Assembly (NCBI RefSeq): GCF_003989135.1
Contig: NZ_RYZZ01000002.1
Coordinates: 1 to 64,000, forward strand
Origin: Peribacillus cavernae
GTDB lineage: Bacteria; Bacillota; Bacilli; Bacillales; DSM-1321
Direction of reading: 5' to 3'
DNA length: 64,000 nucleotides
The notes beneath the pieces were generated by a model, which was given only the letters and a program-made list of their open reading frames with translations, was not told the DNA's origin and did no database searches. Position numbers and translations under genes: made by a program. Shown here piece after piece: positions 63,462-64,000 of the stretch. The first letter of the stretch is position 1. Every line of letters begins with the position of its first letter.

Positions 63462-64000
63462 TCACTGTACGTGTATATAATTACCTGGCCCTAGTGGTAA
63501 TCCCAGGAAATACCAAATAGCAAATAAACCAATCCAGAAAATTCCGTAAAACAATGTGTAAGGCAATAAAATTGATATTAAGGTACCTATTTGGATATCC
63601 TTATTGTATTTCTTTGCAAACGTCAGTAAGATTGCGAAATACGGCATCATCGGCGTAATTGTGTTTACGATAGAATCCCCTATACGGTAAGCCGCCTGAG
63701 TGAAGGCAGGGCTATACCCTAATATTAGAAACATTGGTACAAAAACGGGTGCTAGTATGGCCCACTTGGCGCTTGTACTTGCAATTACAAAATCGATTAC
63801 AGCAACAAACAGTATAAATAAAATTAAAAGAGATAAACCTGTTATTCCTATTTCCTTTAAAAATTCCGCACCTTTAATTGCCACGATTGGCCCTAAATTG
63901 CTCCAGTTAAAATAGGCTATCATTTGTGCTGCAACAAATGCCAAAACAATGTAGTAACCCATCCCAGACATTGATTTCGTAAGATGTTCAGCAATATCTT
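63462..64000 (-). CDS. AbgT-family transporter, 3' part (cut by the window edge)
   Basis: The frame continues to the window end (EHLTKSMSGMGYYIVL...). About 179 residues of the C-terminal half are visible, with five or so membrane segments and the family motifs YFNWSNLG, SAKWAILAPVFVPM and GDSIVNTITPMMPYF. AbgT proteins move p-aminobenzoyl-glutamate or export sulfonamide-like compounds. It is followed by the amidase after 75 bp on the same strand, suggesting one operon. Confidence 0.88.
   Translation of the reverse strand, partial: DIAEHLTKSMSGMGYYIVLAFVAAQMIAYFNWSNLGPIVAIKGAEFLKEIGITGLSLLILFILFVAVIDFVIASTSAKWAILAPVFVPMFLILGYSPAFTQAAYRIGDSIVNTITPMMPYFAILLTFAKKYNKDIQIGTLISILLPYTLFYGIFWIGLFAIWYFLGLPLGPGNYIHVQ

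Overview
The window looks like a chromosomal segment of a low-GC Bacillota species, most likely Bacillaceae. The signs are strong AGGAGG-type ribosome binding sites, a des/desR pair and a YolD protein of the Bacillus type, a DeoR-regulated uptake operon with a perfect CcpA (cre) site, a sigma-54 promoter before GABA genes, and ISLre2, IS21 and IS91-like elements. I saw no rRNA, tRNA or CRISPR array. All functions below are read from motifs and context; no database search was possible.

Layout. (1) 1-6.8 kb is a graveyard: a Fic toxin-antitoxin module between two ~150 bp direct repeats (toxin broken by a stop codon), a ParB-like gene, two decayed tyrosine recombinases in an overlapping RIT-like arrangement, and an inactivated IS21. 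(2) 7-20.8 kb is an intact sugar-acid operon: LacI regulator with three operators, ABC sugar importer, aldehyde and alcohol dehydrogenases, an IolB-type isomerase, altronate dehydratase (UxaA), tagaturonate reductase (UxaB), and a kdgK-kdgA deletion fusion. A divergent M24 peptidase-like gene shares the operator region. (3) 21-30 kb is accessory: a PIN toxin-antitoxin pair, a DUF3891 gene with a 14-G tract in its ribosome binding site, a group II intron 3' fragment, an IS91-like remnant, a broken UPF0175/DUF3368 pair, des with its operator next to a degenerate DesR, and fragments of ISL3 and of a sugar-binding protein. (4) 29.7-53 kb is a second, large catabolic locus: cyclase, KDPG aldolase, two paralogous DeoR regulators, a second ABC importer, three Gfo/Idh/MocA dehydrogenases, two TIM-barrel epimerases, a NagB-like deaminase, a FucI-like isomerase, a zinc dehydrogenase, a cupin, an FGGY kinase, an AroE-like dehydrogenase, a cupin-type phosphoglucose isomerase, a 2-hydroxyacid dehydrogenase and a frameshifted HAD phosphatase. 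(5) 53-61.5 kb is again decay: a phage replication module, RelBE, a pxpC tail, and a sigma-54 gab operon whose gabD is frameshifted and whose gabT is split by an ISLre2-type IS. (6) 61.9-64 kb holds an amidase and an AbgT-family transporter, cut by the window end.

How it works together. Locus 2 can be read as uronate -> (IolB-like isomerase in place of UxaC) -> tagaturonate -> altronate -> KDG -> KDPG -> pyruvate + glyceraldehyde 3-phosphate. The kinase part is lost in the kdgK-kdgA fusion, but an intact aldolase lies at 30.6 kb. Locus 4 carries oxidation, epimerisation, isomerisation, deamination and phosphorylation genes for an unusual, possibly amino- or keto-sugar or cyclitol; no named pathway that I know has this gene set. 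Frameshifts and stops concentrate in mobile, toxin, phage and gab genes and nearly spare the two catabolic loci. This argues for real relaxed selection rather than random sequencing error, though only reads can settle that.
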